A stretch of DNA of 64,000 nt from Lentzea sp. NBRC 105346 (GCF_030269605.1 NZ_BSTQ01000005.1:214192-278191), one strand, 5' to 3'; numbered from the stretch's first letter, positions 26,583-37,878 are shown. A program made the numbers and translations. Notes: generated from the letters alone by a model not told the origin.

Positions 26583-27413
26583 TCACTCGGGTGCCGTAAG
26601 CACCCAGGGTCCGTCCTCGGTGATGGCGACGCTGTGCTCCCAGTGCGCGGCGCGCGTCCCGTCGGCCGTGACGACGGTCCAGCCGTCGTCGAGCTCGTTC
26701 GAGTCGTCGGTGCCGAGCGACAGCATGGGCTCGATGGCGATCGCCATGCCGACCTTGAGCTTCGGCCCCTTGCCCGGCTTGCCGTAGTTCGGCAGGAACG
26801 GGTCCATGTGCATCTTGGTGCCGATGCCGTGGCCGCCGTAGTCCGCGACGATGCCGTACTCGACGCCGTCGCGCTCCCCCGCCTCGATGGCGGCGGACTC
26901 GATGGCGAACGAGATGTCGTACAGCCGGCCGCCGGGTACGGCCATCTCGATGCCCGCGAGCATCGACTGGCGGGTCGCCTCGGACAGCTTCTGGTCGGCG
27001 GGCGAGAGCTCGCCGACGCCGACCGTGACCGCCGAGTCGCCGTGCCAGCCGTCGAGGATGGCGCCGCAGTCGATCGAGATCAGGTCGCCCTCGGCGAGGA
27101 TCTGCTTCTTGTTCGGGATCCCGTGCACGATCTGCTCGTTGACCGAGGCGCAGATGCTCGCCGGAAACCCGTTGTAGCCCTTGAACGACGGGATGGCGCC
27201 CGCGTCGCGGATGGTCTGCTCGGCGAGCTCGTCGAGCTCGGCCGTGCTGACGCCGACCTTGACGTGGTCGACGACCGCGGCGAGGGTGCGCGCCACGACC
27301 AGCCCGGCGGCGCGCATGGCCTCGAGCTGTGCGTGGGTCTTGATTTCGATCATGCGGTCACGACCACCGGGCAGAACCGAGCGGAGCCGGTCGAGCAGTC
27401 CACCACCGCTCAC
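26583..27413 (-). CDS. map: Type I methionine aminopeptidase
   Basis: It removes initiator methionine from nascent proteins. The five metal ligands of the family are visible: Asp115, Asp126, His195, Glu228 and Glu259 (numbering from the GTG at 27413, 276 residues). That GTG overlaps the adk stop (GTGA), suggesting coupling. An ATG at 27353 (MIEIKTHAQ, 256 residues) matches the usual N-terminus of many homologues and may be the true start. The order secY-adk-map is conserved. Confidence 0.95.
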   Translation of the reverse strand: MSGGGLLDRLRSVLPGGRDRMIEIKTHAQLEAMRAAGLVVARTLAAVVDHVKVGVSTAELDELAEQTIRDAGAIPSFKGYNGFPASICASVNEQIVHGIPNKKQILAEGDLISIDCGAILDGWHGDSAVTVGVGELSPADQKLSEATRQSMLAGIEMAVPGGRLYDISFAIESAAIEAGERDGVEYGIVADYGGHGIGTKMHMDPFLPNYGKPGKGPKLKVGMAIAIEPMLSLGTDDSNELDDGWTVVTADGTRAAHWEHSVAITEDGPWVLTAPE

Positions 27414-27970
27414 TTCTCGCCGCGCAGCTCGCGCAGCGCCTTGAGGGCCCGCTCGCTGATCTCCTCGATCTCGCCGACGGCGTCGATCGTGATGACCTTG
27501 TCGGCGTAGTAGTCGAGCAGCGGCGCCGTCTCGTTGCGGTAGACCTGCTGGCGGTGCCGGATGACGTCTTCCTTGTCATCGGTCCGCCCCCGCGCGAGCA
27601 GCCGCTCGACGACGACGTCCTCGTCGACCCGGAACTCCAGCACGGCGTCGAGCCCGTGGCCGTCCGTAGCGAGGATCTCGCCGAGCACGTTGGCCTGCGT
27701 GACGTTGCGCGGGAACCCGTCGAGCAGGAACCCGTCCTTGGCGTCCGGCTCGGCGAGCCGCTCACGCACCATCTCGTTCGTGATGGAGTCCGGCACGAGC
27801 GCGCCCGCGTCGAGGATGTCCTGCACCTCGCGCCCGAGCTCGGTCTGCTGGCTGATGTGGGACCGGAAGAGGTCGCCCGTCGAGATGTGCGGCACGCCGA
27901 GCTTCTTGCTCAGCACTTCGGCCTGTGTGCCCTTGCCCGCGCCCGGCGGGCCAACGAGAACGAGTCGCAC
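27410..27970 (-). CDS. adk: Adenylate kinase
   Basis: It catalyses ATP + AMP to 2 ADP. It is a 186-residue short-form enzyme with a small, zinc-free lid. The P-loop [10 protein letters not shown] lies near residues 7-16, the AMP-binding DGFPRN block follows, and the lid arginines are in [14 protein letters not shown]. The GTG start shares one base with the secY stop (TAGTG), so translation is coupled to secY. Confidence 0.97.
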   Translation of the reverse strand: MRLVLVGPPGAGKGTQAEVLSKKLGVPHISTGDLFRSHISQQTELGREVQDILDAGALVPDSITNEMVRERLAEPDAKDGFLLDGFPRNVTQANVLGEILATDGHGLDAVLEFRVDEDVVVERLLARGRTDDKEDVIRHRQQVYRNETAPLLDYYADKVITIDAVGEIEEISERALKALRELRGEK

Positions 27971-29277
27971 TAGCGGAGGAACCCTTCGTAATTGCGCTGC
28001 ATGAGCTGGCTCTCGATCTGCTTAACGGTGTCGAGACCGACACCGACCATGATCAGAACCGCGGTGCCGCCGAACGGGAAGTTCTGGTTCTGGCTGTCAC
28101 CAGTCAGGTCCAGGAACAGGTTCGGCAGGATCGCCACAATGCCCAGGTAGAGCGAGCCGGGCAGCGTGATGCGCCCGAGCACGAACTTCAGGTACTCGGC
28201 AGTGGGGCGACCGGGACGAATGCCGGGGATGAACCCACCGAACTTCTTCATCTCGTCGGCGCGCTCGTCCGGGTTGAACGTGATGCCGACGTAGAAGTAG
28301 GTGAAGAAGACGATCAGCAGGAAGTAGGCCGCGATGTGGACCCAGCTGGACTGCTTGACCAGGTAGGTCTGCACGAACGTCGAGAACCAGTTCGGCTCGG
28401 CGGCGTTCGACTGCGTGAGGCGGACGATCAGGTCCGGCAGGTACAGCAGCGACGAAGCGAAGATGACCGGGATGACACCGGCCTGGTTCACCTTGAGGGG
28501 CAGGTAGGTCGAGGTGCCGCCGTACATGCGGCGACCGATCATGCGCTTGGCGTACTGCACCGGAATGCGACGCTGCGCCTGCTCGACGTAGATGACGCTG
28601 GTGATGATGACAAGCGCCGCCACGCACACCAGCGTGAAGGTGATGCCACCCTTGCCCCAGATGTTCTTGCCCTCGGCCGGGATGCGGGCCGCGATACCGG
28701 TGAAGATCAGCAACGACATGCCGTTGCCGATGCCCTTCTCGGTGATGAGCTCGCCCAGCCACATGATGACGCTGGTGCCCGCTGTCATGGTGACCACGAG
28801 GACGACCAGGTTGAACACGCTCTGGTCCGGAATAACCGGCACCGAGCAGTCACCGAACAGCTGGCCGCGCACCGCAAGAGCGATCAGACCGGTGGACTGC
28901 AGAATCGCGAGCCCGATGGTCAGGTAGCGCGTGTACTGGGTCAGCTTGCCCTGCCCAGCCTGCCCTTCCTTCTTCAACTGCTCGAACCGCGGGATCACCA
29001 CGGTGAGCAGCTGAATGATGATGCTCGCGGTGATGTACGGCATGATGCCCAGCGCGAAGATCGAGAGGTTCAGGAGCGCGCCACCACTGAACAGGTTGAT
29101 GAGCGAGTAGATGCCCTCGCCCTCGACCTGGTTGACACACTCCTTGACGTTCTTGAAGGACACACCCGGCGCGGGCATGGTCGCACCAAGCCGATACACA
29201 ATGACGATCCCGAGAGTGAACAGGATCTTCTTGCGTAGATCCGGCGTCGCGAGAGCCGAGCGAAATGCGCCGAGCAC
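27970..29277 (-). CDS. secY: Preprotein translocase subunit SecY
   Basis: The central channel of the Sec translocon, 435 residues with ten transmembrane helices. It starts with [20 protein letters not shown] and contains [15 protein letters not shown] and the [10 protein letters not shown] cytosolic loop. The GTG at 29277 has a strong CAGGAGG six bases upstream; the open frame extends further but without a plausible start. Unusually, it is separated from rplO by 1003 bp carrying a terminator and a repeat element, so it must have its own promoter. Confidence 0.97.
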   Translation of the reverse strand: MLGAFRSALATPDLRKKILFTLGIVIVYRLGATMPAPGVSFKNVKECVNQVEGEGIYSLINLFSGGALLNLSIFALGIMPYITASIIIQLLTVVIPRFEQLKKEGQAGQGKLTQYTRYLTIGLAILQSTGLIALAVRGQLFGDCSVPVIPDQSVFNLVVLVVTMTAGTSVIMWLGELITEKGIGNGMSLLIFTGIAARIPAEGKNIWGKGGITFTLVCVAALVIITSVIYVEQAQRRIPVQYAKRMIGRRMYGGTSTYLPLKVNQAGVIPVIFASSLLYLPDLIVRLTQSNAAEPNWFSTFVQTYLVKQSSWVHIAAYFLLIVFFTYFYVGITFNPDERADEMKKFGGFIPGIRPGRPTAEYLKFVLGRITLPGSLYLGIVAILPNLFLDLTGDSQNQNFPFGGTAVLIMVGVGLDTVKQIESQLMQRNYEGFLR

Positions 29278-29588
29278 GCGAACCTCCTGAGCGTTGCCGG
29301 CCCCCAGGGGTCCGACATCATGCGGTAGATGGCGATCGAGGTAGGTAGCCACGACCGAGCGACCCGGAGGACATCCGGGTTCAGCCCGCGACTTTAACAG
29401 TCCCAGCCCAGGTCTTCGTACCCAGCCGCCAATCACAGGTTGCAGACCGTTGATCCTCAACAGTCTGTTAGCCCGAACGGCCCAGAGACTGTCTCGCGCA
29501 GCCTCCACACCCAGCCATTTCGCTAGGCGCGAACAGGCCCCGAATTGCCCGATTCGCCCGCTGGTCGCGGGGTGCGAAAGGCCCACTC
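29278..29588. other. secY leader region, no gene seen
   Basis: Noncoding stretch upstream of secY that must contain its promoter. I could not assign clear -35/-10 boxes by eye. Open frames here show no ribosome binding site or family resemblance. Confidence 0.5.
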
Positions 29589-29847
29589 AGGGTGGCGAAT
29601 GGGGAACACGCGGGGCTGAACGGCCGACTCGCCGGGGCCGAGTTGAGGACTCGCGCAGAGGTCGGGCGAGGGGTGCGCGAACGTACAGCTCGGGGGTCGG
29701 GAACGTACGACTCAGAGGGCGGGAACGTACGACACGCGGGGGCTGAGGGGGGCGACTCGCGCGCACAAAGACAGGACTCCGGGTGCGGGAGCGTAAGACA
29801 CAGGGGGCCGGAAGGTAGGACTCGCGATGCGAAGCGAGCCCCACGCA
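29589..29847. repeat. G-rich degenerate repeat tract, composite repeat copy A (left part)
   Basis: The region begins GAATGGGGAACACGC like the matching tract at 50084. It holds many short degenerate units such as GGGAACGTACGACTC, GACTCGCG and GTGCGGGAGCGTAAG. Low-complexity open frames on both strands are not credible genes. It immediately precedes the structured element at 29848. Confidence 0.7.
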
Positions 29848-30086
29848 GCGCGCCAGCGCAACAAACCACCAGGTGGTGGGCCCCTCCCGTCGCATCGCAG
29901 GCGAAGCCCTGCCGCATCCGAGACCCCAGGTCAAGCACGCTTTTCGCTTGAGCTGGGGTCTCGGATGTGGCTGCCTCAGGTGCGATGCGACGGGAGGGGC
30001 ACACCACCCCAACGCAACCCACTACGAAACCGGACCCCAGGGAGGGCCCCTCTTTGAGCTGAGCCGGGGTCCGGGGCGGAGCCCCG
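29848..30086. repeat. 239-bp nested palindromic element, copy A
   Basis: Homologous to 50418-50659. The outer 19-bp arms CCCCTCCCGTCGCATCGCA (29881-29899) and their perfect complement (29981-29999) enclose inner 15-bp arms CATCCGAGACCCCAG (29915-29929) / CTGGGGTCTCGGATG (29953-29967). A third, smaller inverted repeat (GGACCCC...GGGGTCC) is near the right end. The inner arms differ from copy B by paired changes that keep the stem. It sits between rplO and secY. Confidence 0.9.
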
Positions 30087-30236
30087 AGCAGGAAACGCAC
30101 CACGCACGAAACCGGCAGCCAAGGCGCAACCACGCACCCAACCGGCAGCCAAGGAAAGTCAGCGCGTCGCACTAGCGACCCACTATGGGAGCCGCCGCGT
30201 CCCCCCAAAGCAACGCACAACGCGAGCAAGCAGAAA

Positions 30237-30263
30237 GGCCCTGGAGCGCAAAGCTCCAGGGCC
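30237..30263 (-). terminator. Terminator after rplO
   Basis: An 11-bp perfect stem GGCCCTGGAGC (30237-30247) / GCTCCAGGGCC (30253-30263) with a 5-nt loop. On the minus strand it is followed by TTTCT. It ends the S10-spc transcript before secY. Confidence 0.88.
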
Positions 30264-30280
30264 CTTCTCAGATGAAGAGA

Positions 30281-30724
30281 TCAGAGCACGGTGGTGGTGC
30301 CACCAACGCCGGCGATCTTCTCCACAGCCGAACCGGAGAACTTGTTGGCGACGACGTCCAGCTTCACGCCGGCGATGTCACCGTCCCCCAGCACCTTGAC
30401 CGGCGAGCCCTTACGGACCAGCCCAGCCAGCACCAAAGCCGCGATGTCGACAGCCCCACCCTCAGGGAAGGCAGCAGCGATGTCGCCGACGTTGACAACC
30501 TGGTACTCGGTGCGGAACGGGTTGCGGAAGCCCTTGAGCTTCGGCAGCCGCATGTGCAGCGGCATCTGGCCACCTTCGAAGCGCGGCGAAACGTTCTTCC
30601 GCGCGCCGGTGCCCTTGGTACCGCGGCCGGCCGTCTTGCCCTTGGAGCCCTCACCACGACCAACGCGGGTCTTGGCGGTCTTGGCGCCGGGGGCGGGCCG
30701 AAGGTCGTGAATCTTGATGGTCAC
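30281..30724 (-). CDS. rplO: 50S ribosomal protein L15
   Basis: A large-subunit assembly protein, 147 residues, opening [20 protein letters not shown] with the glycine/lysine-rich [18 protein letters not shown]-terminal segment of the family. It overlaps rpmD by 4 bp. It is the last gene before a strong terminator, whereas in most bacteria secY follows directly. Confidence 0.98.
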   Translation of the reverse strand: MTIKIHDLRPAPGAKTAKTRVGRGEGSKGKTAGRGTKGTGARKNVSPRFEGGQMPLHMRLPKLKGFRNPFRTEYQVVNVGDIAAAFPEGGAVDIAALVLAGLVRKGSPVKVLGDGDIAGVKLDVVANKFSGSAVEKIAGVGGTTTVL

Positions 30725-30903
30725 GACTGGACCTCCTCGACCTCCACCAGGTGGCGCACGGCGTGGATCAGGCCGCGGACCTGGGGGGTGTCCTCACGCA
30801 CAACCGACTGGCGGATCTTGCGCAGCCCGAGGGTGCGCATCGACTCGCGGTGGTTGTGCTTGGTGCCGATGGTGCTGCGAACCTGGGTGATCTTCAGCGC
30901 CAT
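30721..30903 (-). CDS. rpmD: 50S ribosomal protein L30
   Basis: A 60-residue large-subunit protein ([20 protein letters not shown] start, [13 protein letters not shown] core). Its size and order between rpsE and rplO are standard. The stop overlaps the start of rplO by 4 bp. Confidence 0.98.
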   Translation of the reverse strand: MALKITQVRSTIGTKHNHRESMRTLGLRKIRQSVVREDTPQVRGLIHAVRHLVEVEEVQS

Positions 30904-30904
30904 G

Positions 30905-31513
30905 TCACGCCCCCTGGCCCGCGCGAGCGCGGATCATGCCGGCGGGGGCAACGTCCTCCAGCGGCAGGCCACGGCGAGCCGCGACCTCCTCCGGACGCTG
31001 CAGGCCCTTCAGGGCAGCCACGGTCGCGTGCACGATGTTGATCGCGTTGTCGGAGCCCAGGGACTTCGACAGCACGTCGTGCACGCCGGCGCACTCGAGG
31101 ACGGCGCGGACAGCGCCACCCGCGATGACACCCGTACCGGCCGAGGCCGGACGGAGCAGCACCACACCAGCGGCCTTCTCACCCTGCACCGGGTGCGGGA
31201 TGGTGCCGGCGATGCGAGGCACGCGGAAGAAGTTCTTCTTCGCCTCCTCGACACCCTTGGCGATGGCGGCCGGAACTTCCTTGGCCTTGCCGTAGCCGAC
31301 GCCGACCATGCCGTCGCCGTCACCCACGACCACGAGCGCGGTGAAGCTGAAGCGACGACCACCCTTGACCACCTTGGAGACACGGTTGATCGCAACCACG
31401 CGCTCGAGGTGGGGGGTCTTCTCCTGGGCCGCGCCGCCGCGGCCGCCGTCACGACGGTCGCGGCGCTCTCCGCGCTCGCCCCCGCCGCCTTCGCGACGCG
31501 TGCGTCCTGGCAT
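30905..31513 (-). CDS. rpsE: 30S ribosomal protein S5
   Basis: A small-subunit protein at the mRNA entry site that influences fidelity. It has 202 residues with an Arg/Gly-rich N-terminal extension (about 1-30), then [21 protein letters not shown] and the [15 protein letters not shown] signature. It ends one base before rpmD. Confidence 0.98.
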   Translation of the reverse strand: MPGRTRREGGGGERGERRDRRDGGRGGAAQEKTPHLERVVAINRVSKVVKGGRRFSFTALVVVGDGDGMVGVGYGKAKEVPAAIAKGVEEAKKNFFRVPRIAGTIPHPVQGEKAAGVVLLRPASAGTGVIAGGAVRAVLECAGVHDVLSKSLGSDNAINIVHATVAALKGLQRPEEVAARRGLPLEDVAPAGMIRARAGQGA

Positions 31514-31547
31514 CAGGCGTCCCTCTCAATTCCAGTGATCATCATTG

Positions 31548-31946
31548 TCAGAACTCCAGCCCCGCCTCGCGAGCGGCGTCCGCCAGCGCGGCGATCCGGC
31601 CGTGGTACGCGTTGCCACCGCGGTCGAACACGACCGCCGTGATGCCGGCGTCCTTGGCGCGGGCCGCGGCCAGCTGGCCGACCTTGGCCGCGCGGGCCTT
31701 CTTGTCGCCGTCCAGCGCACGCACGTCCGCCTCCATGGAGGAGGCCGACGCGAGGGTGTGCCCCTTCAGGTCGTCGATGATCTGCACGGTGATGTGCTTC
31801 GACGACCGGTGCACGACCAGGCGCGGACGCTCGGCGGTGCCGTTGACCTTCTTGCGAAGGCGGAAGTGGCGACGGGCCTTGGCGATACGGCGAGTGGTCG
31901 AGATGTCCTTGCCCACAGGCTTGCGCTTGGTTGCAGTCTCGCTCAT
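31548..31946 (-). CDS. rplR: 50S ribosomal protein L18
   Basis: A 5S rRNA-binding protein of the central protuberance. The 132 residues have the core [20 protein letters not shown] and the end [28 protein letters not shown]. It lies between rplF and rpsE. Confidence 0.98.
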   Translation of the reverse strand: MSETATKRKPVGKDISTTRRIAKARRHFRLRKKVNGTAERPRLVVHRSSKHITVQIIDDLKGHTLASASSMEADVRALDGDKKARAAKVGQLAAARAKDAGITAVVFDRGGNAYHGRIAALADAAREAGLEF

Positions 31947-31947
31947 G

Positions 31948-32487
31948 TCACTTACCCGTCTTTCCGACCTTGCGGCGGATCTTCTCGCCCGCGTAACGCA
32001 CGCCCTTGCCCTTGTACGGGTCGGGCTTGCGCAGCTTGCGGATGTTGGCGGCGACCTCGCCGACCAACTGCTTGTCGATGCCGGAGACGGAGAACCGGGT
32101 GGGGGTCTCCACCGCGAAGGTGATGCCCTCGGGGGCGTCGACCTTCACCGGGTGGCTGTAACCGAGCGCGAACTCCAGGGACGAGCCCTTGAGCGCCACG
32201 CGGTAACCGACGCCGTGGATTTCCATCTTCTTCTCGTAACCCTGGGTCACGCCGACGACCATGTTGTGCACCAGCGTGCGCGACAGGCCGTGGAGCGCGC
32301 GGCTGCGACGCTCGTCGTTCGGGCGCTTGACCTCGAGGGTGCCGTCCTCCGCCTTCTCGACGAAGATCGGCTCAGCGATGGCCAGGCTCAAGGTGCCCTT
32401 CGGGCCCTTGACGCTGATGTCCTGACCAGCGATGTTCACGTCGACCCCGGCGGGGACGACGATCGCCATCTTTCCGATGCGCGACAT
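31948..32487 (-). CDS. rplF: 50S ribosomal protein L6
   Basis: A large-subunit protein near the factor-binding site. The 179 residues start [14 protein letters not shown] and carry the C-terminal signature [19 protein letters not shown]. It ends one base before rplR. Confidence 0.98.
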   Translation of the reverse strand: MSRIGKMAIVVPAGVDVNIAGQDISVKGPKGTLSLAIAEPIFVEKAEDGTLEVKRPNDERRSRALHGLSRTLVHNMVVGVTQGYEKKMEIHGVGYRVALKGSSLEFALGYSHPVKVDAPEGITFAVETPTRFSVSGIDKQLVGEVAANIRKLRKPDPYKGKGVRYAGEKIRRKVGKTGK

Positions 32488-32503
32488 GCCTAGTCCCCCT
32501 TCC

Positions 32504-32902
32504 TTACCAGACGTAGGCGAGGACTTCTCCGCCCACGCCAGACTTGTTGGCCTGGCGGTCGGTCATGAGACCACCAGAGGTCGAAATGATCGCAACGCCG
32601 AGACCGCCGAGAACCTTCGGCAGGTTGGTCGACTTCGCGTACACACGCAGACCGGGCTTGGACACCCGGCGCAGGCCCGCGATGCTGCGCTCCCGGTTCG
32701 GGCCGTACTTCAGCTCGATGACCAGGTTCTTGGCAACGTCGCCCTGCTCGTCGCGGTAAGAGGCGATGTAGCCCTCCCGCTTGAGGATCTCGGCGATGTT
32801 GGCCTTCAACTTGGAGTGCGGCATCACGACCTTGTCGTGGTAAGCCGAGTTCGCGTTCCGCAGACGCGTCAACATGTCTGCGATCGGGTCGGTCATCGTC
32901 AT
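32504..32902 (-). CDS. rpsH: 30S ribosomal protein S8
   Basis: A primary 16S rRNA-binding protein and, in E. coli, the spc-operon translational repressor. The 132 residues start [20 protein letters not shown] and end with the [19 protein letters not shown] signature. The 104-bp gap to rpsN is the longest within the spc genes. Confidence 0.98.
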   Translation of the reverse strand: MTMTDPIADMLTRLRNANSAYHDKVVMPHSKLKANIAEILKREGYIASYRDEQGDVAKNLVIELKYGPNRERSIAGLRRVSKPGLRVYAKSTNLPKVLGGLGVAIISTSGGLMTDRQANKSGVGGEVLAYVW

Positions 32903-33006
32903 GGTGACCTGGTCAACCTTTCTCGCTGCGGTTCCCCAGCTCAGGGTCCGGACCTGACAGGCAGGTCGGTCGTGTGCGGGCCTACAGCGAAGTGGAATTC
33001 TTGCTA

Positions 33007-33192
33007 TTACCAGCTGGACTTGCTGACGCCCGGCAGCTCACCGCGGTGAGCCATCTCGCGCAGGCAGATCCGGCAGAGGCCGAACTTGCGGAAGACCGAG
33101 TGCGGGCGCCCGCAGCGCTGGCACCGGGTGTAACCCCGGACCTTGAACTTCGGCTTCTTCGCGGCCTTGTTGATCAACGCCTTCTTGGCCAT
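33007..33192 (-). CDS. rpsN: 30S ribosomal protein S14, zinc-binding type Z
   Basis: A short 61-residue S14 (rpsZ type) with four zinc-ligand cysteines in [21 protein letters not shown] longer zinc-free paralogue is often elsewhere in actinomycete genomes. It sits between rplE and rpsH. Confidence 0.97.
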   Translation of the reverse strand: MAKKALINKAAKKPKFKVRGYTRCQRCGRPHSVFRKFGLCRICLREMAHRGELPGVSKSSW

Positions 33193-33196
33193 CGAC

Positions 33197-33760
33197 TCAG
33201 TTCTCCTTGAACGGGAAGCCCAGGAGCTTCAGCAGCGCCCGGCCCTCCTCGTCGTTCGTGGCGGTGGTGACGACGGTGATGTCCATGCCGCGCGGACGGT
33301 CGATCGAGTCCGGGTCGATCTCGTGGAACATCGACTGCTCGTTCAGACCGAACGTGTAGTTGCCGTTACCGTCGAACTGCTTGCCCGACAGGCCGCGGAA
33401 GTCGCGGATACGGGGCAGCGCGATGGTCAGCAGGCGGTCCAGGAACTCCCACATGCGGTCGCCGCGCAGCGTGACGCGCGCGCCGATCGGCATGCCCTCA
33501 CGCAGCTTGAACTGCGCGATGGACTTGCGGGCCTTGCGGACCTCGGGACGCTGACCGGTGATGATCGAGAGGTCCTTGACGGCACCCTCGATCAGCTTGC
33601 CGTCACGGGCGGCGTCGCCGACACCCATGTTGACGACGACCTTCACGACGCCGGGGATCTGCATCACGTTGGCGTAGTTGAACTGCTCGTTCAGCTTGCC
33701 GGTGATCTCCTCGCGGTAGCGAGTCTTCAGCCGCGGCACGATCTTCTCTGCGGTAGTCAT
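33197..33760 (-). CDS. rplE: 50S ribosomal protein L5
   Basis: A 5S rRNA-binding protein. The 187 residues contain the signature [20 protein letters not shown] and the end LLKLLGFPF. It is two bases from rplX and four from rpsN, so the cluster is tightly coupled. Confidence 0.98.
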   Translation of the reverse strand: MTTAEKIVPRLKTRYREEITGKLNEQFNYANVMQIPGVVKVVVNMGVGDAARDGKLIEGAVKDLSIITGQRPEVRKARKSIAQFKLREGMPIGARVTLRGDRMWEFLDRLLTIALPRIRDFRGLSGKQFDGNGNYTFGLNEQSMFHEIDPDSIDRPRGMDITVVTTATNDEEGRALLKLLGFPFKEN

Positions 33761-33762
33761 GC

Positions 33763-34077
33763 TCAGATGTCCTTCCCGTTACGACGGGAAATGCGGACCC
33801 GCTTGCCCTCGTCGTTCGTCCGGTAACCCACTCGGGTCGGCTTGCCGTCCGAGTCGACCACCATCACGTTGGAGACGTTGATCGGGGCTTCCTGGGTCAC
33901 GATGCCGCCGGACTGCGCGCCCCGCTGGGTCTGCGTGATCCGGGTGTGCTTCTTGATCCGGTTGACGCCCTCGACCAGGACCTTGCCGGTCTCCGGGTAG
34001 GCCTGGATGACCTTGCCCTTGGCGCCCTTGTCCTTGCCGGCGATGACGACGACCGTGTCGCCCTTCTTCACCTTCAT
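33763..34077 (-). CDS. rplX: 50S ribosomal protein L24
   Basis: An assembly-initiator protein of the large subunit. The 104 residues start with the KOW motif [20 protein letters not shown]. It is two bases downstream of rplN. Confidence 0.98.
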   Translation of the reverse strand: MKVKKGDTVVVIAGKDKGAKGKVIQAYPETGKVLVEGVNRIKKHTRITQTQRGAQSGGIVTQEAPINVSNVMVVDSDGKPTRVGYRTNDEGKRVRISRRNGKDI

Positions 34078-34079
34078 GG

Positions 34080-34448
34080 TCAGAGCACCTCCGGTGCCAG
34101 CGAGATGATCTTCATGAACTTCTTGTCGCGCAGCTCACGGCCGACCGGGCCGAAGATGCGGGTACCACGCGGCTCGTTGTCGTTCTTGATGAGCACCGCG
34201 GCGTTCTCGTCGAACCGGATGTAGGAACCGTCGGGACGACGGCGCTCCTTCACCGTGCGGACGACGACCGCCTTGACGACGTCACCCTTCTTCACGCCGG
34301 CACCGGGGATCGCGTCCTTGACGGTCGCGACGATGATGTCGCCGATGCCCGCGTAGCGGCGGCCGGAGCCACCGAGAACACGGATGCAAAGGATCTCCTT
34401 CGCACCAGTGTTGTCGGCGACACGAAGCCGCGACTCCTGCTGGATCAC
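34080..34448 (-). CDS. rplN: 50S ribosomal protein L14
   Basis: An intersubunit-bridge protein of 122 residues ([20 protein letters not shown]), almost invariant among bacteria. It starts the rplN-rplX-rplE group; a 67-bp gap separates it from rpsQ. Confidence 0.98.
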   Translation of the reverse strand: MIQQESRLRVADNTGAKEILCIRVLGGSGRRYAGIGDIIVATVKDAIPGAGVKKGDVVKAVVVRTVKERRRPDGSYIRFDENAAVLIKNDNEPRGTRIFGPVGRELRDKKFMKIISLAPEVL

Positions 34449-34515
34449 TTACTTGCTCCTGACCATTCCTGGCCCGCCGGATTTCCGACCCGACGGGCTC
34501 GGTCTGTTTAGAGGT

Positions 34516-34797
34516 TTACTTGGCCTTCTCGAGGATCTCGACGAGCCGCCAGCGCTTGGTCGCCGACAGCGGCCGGGTCTCCATGAGCAGCACGCGGTCG
34601 CCGACACCGGCGGCGTTCTCCTCGTCGTGCACCTTCACCTTGGTGGTGGAGCGCATGACCTTGGAGTAGCGCGGGTGCTTCTTGCGGTCCTCGAGCGCGA
34701 CCACGATCGTCTTGTCCATCTTGTCGGACACGACGAGGCCCTCACGGACCTTGCGGTAGTTGCGCTTCTCGCTCTGAACTTCGTTGCTTTCGGTCAT
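34516..34797 (-). CDS. rpsQ: 30S ribosomal protein S17
   Basis: A 16S rRNA-binding protein of 93 residues, with [20 protein letters not shown] and [19 protein letters not shown]. The start overlaps the rpmC stop by 4 bp. Confidence 0.98.
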   Translation of the reverse strand: MTESNEVQSEKRNYRKVREGLVVSDKMDKTIVVALEDRKKHPRYSKVMRSTTKVKVHDEENAAGVGDRVLLMETRPLSATKRWRLVEILEKAK

Positions 34798-35042
34798 GCC
34801 GCACCCTCACCAGTGGAAACCGCGTCCGGCGAAGCGGAGAGACCGAGCTCCCGCTCCCGCATCACGGTGTAGATCCGGGCGATGTCGTGCCGGACCGTGC
34901 GCAGACGCCGGTTGTTGTCGAGCTGACCCGTGGCCATCTGGAAGCGAAGGTTGAAGAGCTCTTCCTTCGACTCCTTCAGACGCAGCACGAGCTCTTCCTC
35001 GGTGAGCTCACGCAGCTCGGAAGCGGTGGTACCCGCTGCCAT
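34794..35042 (-). CDS. rpmC: 50S ribosomal protein L29
   Basis: An exit-tunnel protein that helps dock trigger factor and SRP. It has 82 residues with [20 protein letters not shown] and a short extra C-terminal tail. It overlaps both neighbours. Confidence 0.97.
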   Translation of the reverse strand: MAAGTTASELRELTEEELVLRLKESKEELFNLRFQMATGQLDNNRRLRTVRHDIARIYTVMRERELGLSASPDAVSTGEGAA

Positions 35043-35461
35043 CAGAACTCACCACCCTCACGCGTAACGATGCGGCACTTCATCGGGAGCTTGTGGATCG
35101 CGCGGCGGAGCGCCTCGCGAGCAACCTGCTCGTTCGGGAAGGCCATCTCGAAGAGGACGCGACCCGGCTTGACGTTGGCCACCCACCACTCCGGCGAACC
35201 CTTACCGGAACCCATGCGGGTCTCGGCCGGCTTCTTCGTCAGCGGACGGTCCGGGAAGATGTTGATCCAGACCTTGCCGCCACGGCGGATGTGGCGAGTG
35301 ATGGCGATACGAGCGGACTCGATCTGCCGGTTCGTCACGTAGGCCGGCTCCAGAGCCTGGATGCCGTACTCACCAAAGGTGACCCTCGTGCCGCCCTTGG
35401 CAGCACCCGACCGCTTCGGGTGGTGCTGCTTGCGGTGCTTGACCCTGCGCGGGATGAGCAT
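35042..35461 (-). CDS. rplP: 50S ribosomal protein L16
   Basis: A protein near the peptidyl-transferase centre and A-site tRNA. The 139 residues start [19 protein letters not shown] and contain [25 protein letters not shown] (split here as two adjoining motifs). It lies 3 bp after rpsC. Confidence 0.98.
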   Translation of the reverse strand: MLIPRRVKHRKQHHPKRSGAAKGGTRVTFGEYGIQALEPAYVTNRQIESARIAITRHIRRGGKVWINIFPDRPLTKKPAETRMGSGKGSPEWWVANVKPGRVLFEMAFPNEQVAREALRRAIHKLPMKCRIVTREGGEF

Positions 35462-35464
35462 GAC

Positions 35465-36292
35465 TCAGCTCTCCGTCTTCTCTGCAGCAGCCGGGGCCTC
35501 GCTGGACGCGTTGGCGTCAGCTGCGGCACGACCGGCCTCGGTGCTCGTCGCGGTGGTGCCGCTGGCACCCGAGCGACGGGCCCGGTTCGGACGCTCGCCA
35601 CGGTCGCGGCGCGGCGCGCGGTCGGCGGCCGGAGCCGCGTCACGCTCGCGCTTGGCGGAGATGCCACCGACCACGTCACCCTTGTAGATCCACACCTTCA
35701 CGCCGATCCGGCCGAACGTGGTGCGGGCCTCGAAGAAGCCGTAGTCGATGTCGGCGCGGAGCGTGTGCAGCGGCACGCGGCCGTCGCGGTAGTGCTCCGA
35801 GCGGGACATCTCGGCGCCGCCCAGGCGGCCACCGCACTGCACGCGGATGCCCTTGACCTGCGGCGAACGCATCGCCGACTGGATGGCCTTGCGCATCGCG
35901 CGGCGGAACGCCACGCGGTTCGACAGCTGCTCGGCGACACCCTGTGCCACGAGCTGCGCGTCCGCCTCGGCGTTCTTGACCTCGAGGATGTTCAGCTGGA
36001 CCTGCTTCTTGGTGAGCTTCTCCAGCTCACCGCGGATGCGGTCCGCCTCGGCACCGCGACGGCCGATGACGATGCCCGGCCGGGCGGTGTGGATGTCGAC
36101 GCGAACCCGGTCACGGGTGCGCTCGATCTCCACCTTGGAGATACCGGCACGCTCCATGCCGCGCGAGAGCAGCTTGCGGATCTTGACGTCCTCAGCCACG
36201 TACTCGGCGTACTGCTTGTCTGCGTACCAGCGGGACTTCCAGTCGGTGGTGATCCCCAGCCGGAAGCCGTGCGGGTTGATCTTCTGGCCCAC
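35465..36292 (-). CDS. rpsC: 30S ribosomal protein S3
   Basis: A KH-domain protein at the mRNA entry channel, 275 residues. The N-terminus is [20 protein letters not shown], the KH-domain motif is [12 protein letters not shown], and the tail is Ala/Arg/Glu-rich and longer than in E. coli, as is usual in actinobacteria. It overlaps rplV by one base. Confidence 0.98.
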   Translation of the reverse strand: MGQKINPHGFRLGITTDWKSRWYADKQYAEYVAEDVKIRKLLSRGMERAGISKVEIERTRDRVRVDIHTARPGIVIGRRGAEADRIRGELEKLTKKQVQLNILEVKNAEADAQLVAQGVAEQLSNRVAFRRAMRKAIQSAMRSPQVKGIRVQCGGRLGGAEMSRSEHYRDGRVPLHTLRADIDYGFFEARTTFGRIGVKVWIYKGDVVGGISAKRERDAAPAADRAPRRDRGERPNRARRSGASGTTATSTEAGRAAADANASSEAPAAAEKTES

Positions 36293-36690
36293 TACCGGGT
36301 TCCCTTCGCGCTGGTCTTCTTCGGACGCGACTCCACCTCGATGGTGATGTGGGACGTCCGCTTGCGGATCCGGTACGCGCGGCCCTGGGCACGCGGGCGG
36401 AAACGCTTGAGGGTCGGACCCTCGTCCACGTAGGCCGCCGAAACCCAGAGGGTGTCGGGGTCCAGGGACAGGTTGTTCTCGGCGTTGGCCATGGCGCTGG
36501 CGAGCACCTTCGCGACCGGCTCAGAGGCGGCCTGGGGCGCGAACTGGAGCACGGCCAGGGCCTCGCTGGCGTTACGACCCCTGATGAGCTCGACGACGCG
36601 GCGCACCTTCATGGGCGTGTCGCGAACGTAGCGAGCCCGAGCCACGGCGCGCGGAAACTCCGCTGCCTCAGCGTCCTTACGGGCGTTCAT
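36292..36690 (-). CDS. rplV: 50S ribosomal protein L22
   Basis: A tunnel-lining protein whose hairpin contacts macrolide sites. The 132 residues contain [20 protein letters not shown] and the C-terminal signature [20 protein letters not shown]. It lies between rpsS and rpsC. Confidence 0.98.
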   Translation of the reverse strand: MNARKDAEAAEFPRAVARARYVRDTPMKVRRVVELIRGRNASEALAVLQFAPQAASEPVAKVLASAMANAENNLSLDPDTLWVSAAYVDEGPTLKRFRPRAQGRAYRIRKRTSHITIEVESRPKKTSAKGTR

Positions 36691-36725
36691 CGCTGCTTTC
36701 CCTTGCTCTTCTCTAGTTCGGCGCC

Positions 36726-37007
36726 TTAGCGGCGACGAGACTTACGGTCGTCCTTGATGTGGCCCTTGAAGGTGCGGGTCGGGGCGAACTCGCCCAGCTT
36801 GTGCCCGACCATGGCCTCGGTCACGAACACCGGGACATGCTTGCGGCCGTCGTGCACCGCAATGGTGTGACCCAGCATGTCCGGGATGATCGTGGACCGG
36901 CGGGACCACGTCTTGATGACGGTCTTCTTGCCCGACTCGTTGAGAACGTCCACCTTCTTGAGCAGGTGGTCGTCCACGAAGGGGCCCTTCTTAAGGCTGC
37001 GAGGCAT
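36726..37007 (-). CDS. rpsS: 30S ribosomal protein S19
   Basis: A head protein contacting S13 and tRNA. The 93 residues start [19 protein letters not shown] and carry [17 protein letters not shown] signature (here [18 protein letters not shown]). Confidence 0.98.
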   Translation of the reverse strand: MPRSLKKGPFVDDHLLKKVDVLNESGKKTVIKTWSRRSTIIPDMLGHTIAVHDGRKHVPVFVTEAMVGHKLGEFAPTRTFKGHIKDDRKSRRR

Positions 37008-37025
37008 CCTTCACTCCCTCCCTGC

Positions 37026-37859
37026 TCAGCGCTTCTTACCGGTGCGACGACGCCGGACGATGAGCTTGTCGCTTGGCTTGCGGCGGCGAGTACGACCCTC
37101 GGGCTTACCAGCCGGGTTGACCGGGTGGCGACCACCGGAGGTCTTGCCCTCACCACCACCGTGCGGGTGGTCGACCGGGTTCATGGCGACACCGCGGACG
37201 GTGGGCTTCTTGCCCTTCCACCGCATGCGGCCGGCCTTGCCCCAGTTGATGTTGGCGTGCTCGGAGTTGCCGATCGTGCCGACGGTCGCGCGGCAGCGCA
37301 CGTCCACGTTGCGGATCTCGCCCGAGGGGAGACGCAGCTGGGCGTACGGGCCGTCCTTCGCGACGAGCTGGACGCTCACACCCGCGGAGCGGGCGATCTT
37401 GGCGCCACCGCCGGGGCGGAGCTCGATCGCGTGGATGACCGTACCGACCGGGATGTTGCGCAGCGGCAGGTTGTTACCCGGCTTGATGTCGGCCTTGGGG
37501 CCGTTCTCAACCGTGTCGCCCTGACGCAGCTTCTCCGGAGCGATGATGTAGCGCTTCTCGCCGTCCGCGTAGTGCAGCAGCGCGATGCGCGCGGTCCGGT
37601 TGGGGTCGTACTCGATGTGAGCGACCTTGGCCGGAATACCGTCCTTGTCGTTGCGACGGAAGTCGATCAAGCGGTAAGCCCGCTTGTGACCGCCACCCTT
37701 GTGCCGCGTGGTGATCTTGCCCGAAGCGTTGCGGCCGCCACGGCCGTGCAGCGGGCGGATCAGCGACTTCTCCGGCGTCGACCGAGTGATCTCGGCGAAG
37801 TCGGAGACGCTCGCACCGCGACGACCGGGAGTCGTCGGCTTGTACTTGCGAATGCCCAT
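37026..37859 (-). CDS. rplB: 50S ribosomal protein L2
   Basis: It is essential for subunit joining and peptidyl transfer. The 277 residues end in the signature [20 protein letters not shown], which includes the conserved functional histidine region. It lies 19 bp downstream of rplW. Confidence 0.98.
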   Translation of the reverse strand: MGIRKYKPTTPGRRGASVSDFAEITRSTPEKSLIRPLHGRGGRNASGKITTRHKGGGHKRAYRLIDFRRNDKDGIPAKVAHIEYDPNRTARIALLHYADGEKRYIIAPEKLRQGDTVENGPKADIKPGNNLPLRNIPVGTVIHAIELRPGGGAKIARSAGVSVQLVAKDGPYAQLRLPSGEIRNVDVRCRATVGTIGNSEHANINWGKAGRMRWKGKKPTVRGVAMNPVDHPHGGGEGKTSGGRHPVNPAGKPEGRTRRRKPSDKLIVRRRRTGKKR

Positions 37860-37878
37860 CTCTACGCAGTCCTCGTCA

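Noticed and set aside
29468..30229. 253-codon minus-strand frame over the composite repeat upstream of secY
   Set aside because: It translates repeat units (Pro/Ser/Arg-rich), lacks a ribosome site, and the same kind of frame appears over the second repeat copy in a different phase.
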